Below are positions 5,652 through 7,018 of a stretch of DNA of 7,018 bases, one piece after another. A model generated the notes under the pieces. That model was given only the letters and a program-made list of their open reading frames with translations, was not told the DNA's origin and did not search any database. The stretch is from Bacillota bacterium (lineage in GTDB: Bacteria; Bacillota_G; SHA-98; UBA4971), in NCBI GenBank assembly GCA_012512055.1, contig JAAZEW010000031.1, forward strand, positions 1 through 7,018, in the 5' to 3' direction. The translations under genes and the position numbers were made by a program. Position 1 is the first letter of the stretch, and every line of letters begins with the position of its first letter.

Positions 5652-5838
5652 AGGACAGGTTCTGCCTGTGCTTGGGCAATGAAAGCCTAAGTATGAGTTC
5701 ATTAGGTTTCGCTGGTTTTCCCAGGCCTTGGGTGGCCCCGCACGGTACGTACACTTTCTAGAACCGGCGATCACTTATGGTGATCTACTTAGTGTATAAG
5801 CCTAATAGAACCTGATTCCCGGAAAGGACAGGCAGCGA
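5652..5838 (+). promoter_or_regulatory. Candidate structured 5' leader with SD-region mimic and anti-SD segment
   Basis: The predicted transcript begins with AGGACAGG (5652-5659); the identical octamer recurs at the ribosome-binding site (5825-5832). Between them, CTGCCTGT (5662-5669) can close a local hairpin with ACAGG at 5655-5659, or pair perfectly over 8 bp with ACAGGCAG (5828-5835), which lies between the AAGGA SD (5824-5828) and the TTG. Further helices inside: AATGAA/TTCATT (5678-5683, 5698-5703), the competing CCTAA/TTAGG (5686-5690, 5702-5706), CCCA/TGGG (5720-5732) and GATCAC/GTGATC (5769-5785). I do not recognise a known riboswitch class. Confidence 0.45.
5769..5785 (+). promoter_or_regulatory. 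Perfect 6-bp dyad in the leader
   Basis: GATCAC, a 5-nt TTATG loop, then GTGATC, ending 53 nt before the start codon. It could be an RNA hairpin or a palindromic operator; no T-run follows. Confidence 0.5.
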
Positions 5839-7018
5839 TTGACTGAAGCGGTCTCTGTATTGGAGGTGTCAGGGATAGGAGTTGTAACAACGATCAAGGG
5901 CAAGTGCAGGGAATGCTATGCATGCGTCCGGAATTGCCCTGTAAAAGCCATTAAAGTAGAAGACGGCCAGGCAACTGTAATAGAAGAGTTGTGTATATCC
6001 TGCGGTTATTGTGTGAGGGTCTGCGCCCAACATGCAAAGCACATCAGGGAAGACCTGGCTTCAGTCAAGAACGCGCTCACAACAGGCAAGGCTTGTGCCC
6101 TCCTGGCGCCTGCTTTCGCAGTGGAGTTCCATAATGAACTAAGGCCCGGACAGGTTGTGTCAGCCCTGAAGGAGCTCGGGTTTGCCGGCGTATATGAAGT
6201 AGCATGGGGTGCGGAACGTGTAACCCAGGAGTATATAAGGATTATCGAAGGCGAACATGAGCCGGGTATCATATCCACGCCTTGTCCCGCAATAGTTAAC
6301 CTTGTCGAAGTCAAATACCCTCACCTGGTTTCGAGACTCGCTCCTTCAGTCTCACCTATGGTAGCCGCCGGAAGAATGATAAAGAAGGAACACGAAGGGG
6401 CCTATACCGTGTTCATAGGGCCTTGTGTAGCCAAGAAAAGCGAAATGCTGGACCCGTCCGTCGCGGACGCTGTTGATGCGGTTCTTACGTTCATAGAATT
6501 GAGAGAGCTTCTTCGCGAGTTGCCTGTTGACCTAAGAGAACTGCCTGATACTGACTTCCAAAGGGAAGAGGCATATTTGGGCAGGTTATATCCGGTATCA
6601 GGCGGGCTGCTCAGAAGCGCAGCCCTTTCCGCGGACATGGTTGATAACGAGATTCTCGTTGTTGAAGGCAAAGATAATTGCATAGATTTCCTTGAGGCAT
6701 TGAGCCTGGAAAAGGACTGTCCTGAATTTGTGGACATGTTGTTTTGTGAAGGCTGTATAAACGGCCCTATGATGACCACACGCCTTCCAGGCTACGCACG
6801 GCGAGTCGTTGCCGTGGATTTTGCGAAGCAGTCAGAACGGATAGGCTCGAGCATAAGTCAGGTTGAGCCCGGATTCCCCGTAATTGAGGCAACCCGCAAG
6901 TTCTTACCTAAGAGCATAGACATGCCAATTCCTACAGGCGAGGACATAGAGAGAATACTGCGGGAGCTTGACAAGACCAAACCCGAAGATGAGTTGAACT
7001 GCGGTGCATGCGGATACA
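5839..7018 (+). CDS. Ferredoxin-[FeFe]-hydrogenase-like protein, sensory/variant type (3' end cut by window)
   Basis: At least 393 residues, open to the window edge. Residues 23-62 form a 2x[4Fe-4S] ferredoxin domain (CRECYACVRNCP, then CISCGYCVRVC). Residues about 83-375 match the hydrogenase large-subunit C-terminal domain: STPCPAIVN (C149) for motif L1, a SPMVAAGRMIK segment, GPCVAKKSEM (C196) for L2, and FCEGCINGP (C303, C306) for L3. Four potential H-cluster ligands are thus present, but L1 lacks the second Cys of TSCCP and L3 is CxxC instead of the catalytic CxxxC. The final LNCGACGY (386-393) opens an Fe-S domain of the PF04060 type. Clostridial proteins of this layout often continue into a PAS domain and are considered H2 or redox sensors; that part lies outside the window. 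Start: the in-frame stop at 5806 leaves TTG 5839 as the first plausible start, with AAGGA 10 nt upstream; GTG at codon 10 is an alternative. Expected to be cytoplasmic. Confidence 0.87.
   Translation, partial: MTEAVSVLEVSGIGVVTTIKGKCRECYACVRNCPVKAIKVEDGQATVIEELCISCGYCVRVCAQHAKHIREDLASVKNALTTGKACALLAPAFAVEFHNELRPGQVVSALKELGFAGVYEVAWGAERVTQEYIRIIEGEHEPGIISTPCPAIVNLVEVKYPHLVSRLAPSVSPMVAAGRMIKKEHEGAYTVFIGPCVAKKSEMLDPSVADAVDAVLTFIELRELLRELPVDLRELPDTDFQREEAYLGRLYPVSGGLLRSAALSADMVDNEILVVEGKDNCIDFLEALSLEKDCPEFVDMLFCEGCINGPMMTTRLPGYARRVVAVDFAKQSERIGSSISQVEPGFPVIEATRKFLPKSIDMPIPTGEDIERILRELDKTKPEDELNCGACGY

Larger units (their letters stand above)
5193..5838. other. 646-nt non-coding region rich in dyads, ahead of the hydrogenase-like gene
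   Basis: No convincing protein gene on either strand; a minus-strand frame at 5488-5754 lacks any family resemblance and crosses the promoter and dyads. The region holds a 5-bp stem (TGCAG/CTGCA, 5228-5242), the three-hairpin array (5261-5384), the direct repeat GAAGCCGTC (5344-5352 and 5405-5413), a double ATGATGGCGGA with 14-bp period (5522-5532, 5536-5546), alternative dyads (5574-5615), a promoter (5617-5645) and a leader (from about 5652). The stretch 5414-5520 shows nothing I can name. Confidence 0.7.

Noticed and set aside
5488..5754. Minus-strand 88-residue frame in the intergenic region
   Set aside because: No domain similarity, and it covers the promoter and dyads of the plus-strand gene.
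5646..5838. Known riboswitch (c-di-GMP-I, tetrahydrofolate, cobalamin, molybdenum cofactor)
   Set aside because: The conserved core sequences I remember for these classes are not present.

Overview
The window looks like a chromosomal segment of an anaerobic, probably Gram-positive (Bacillota/Clostridia-like) bacterium. This rests on an [FeFe]-hydrogenase-like iron-sulfur protein of a kind common in anaerobic clostridia, on TTG and GTG starts beside purine-rich Shine-Dalgarno (SD) sites, and on a near-consensus sigma-A promoter. The placement is inference; no rRNA or marker gene is present. No IS element, tRNA, CRISPR array or phage gene was seen.

Left part (1-2861), minus strand: two genes for extracytoplasmic thiol-disulfide chemistry. 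The upstream gene (1545-2861) joins an N-terminal thioredoxin-like domain (CSEC) to a six-helix CcdA/DsbD-type membrane electron carrier. The downstream gene (226-1185) is a membrane-anchored or secreted protein with two thioredoxin-like domains, of which only the second keeps a CxxC (CEPC). Together they suggest a reductant relay across the membrane to a redoxin. The 359-nt gap between them holds a degenerate tandem array with a 24-bp unit. The N-terminus of the CcdA-like protein carries its own 3 x 24-bp (8-residue) repeat.

Middle (2862-5192), plus strand: a divergent intergenic region, then a tightly overlapping trio: a small basic protein of unknown function (3098-3334), a PfkB-family kinase (3331-4275, TTG start) and a pseudouridine-5'-phosphate glycosidase (4272-5192). 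Each junction overlaps by 4 nt, so the three are probably translationally coupled. The kinase/glycosidase pair would phosphorylate pseudouridine and split it into uracil and ribose 5-phosphate.

Right part (5193-7018): a 646-nt intergenic region unusually rich in dyads, then a truncated plus-strand gene (5839 to the edge) with a 2x[4Fe-4S] ferredoxin domain, a hydrogenase large-subunit-like domain with variant H-cluster motifs, and the start of a CGACGY Fe-S domain. The intergenic region holds three stem-loops with an identical GGCTC/GAGCC core about 52 nt apart, overlapping alternative dyads, a good promoter flanked by GTATGAT direct repeats, and a leader of roughly 187 nt. In that leader an internal segment can pair either with a copy of the ribosome-binding region near the 5' end or with that region itself. 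The leader and the stem-loop array are the best candidates for undescribed regulatory elements here.
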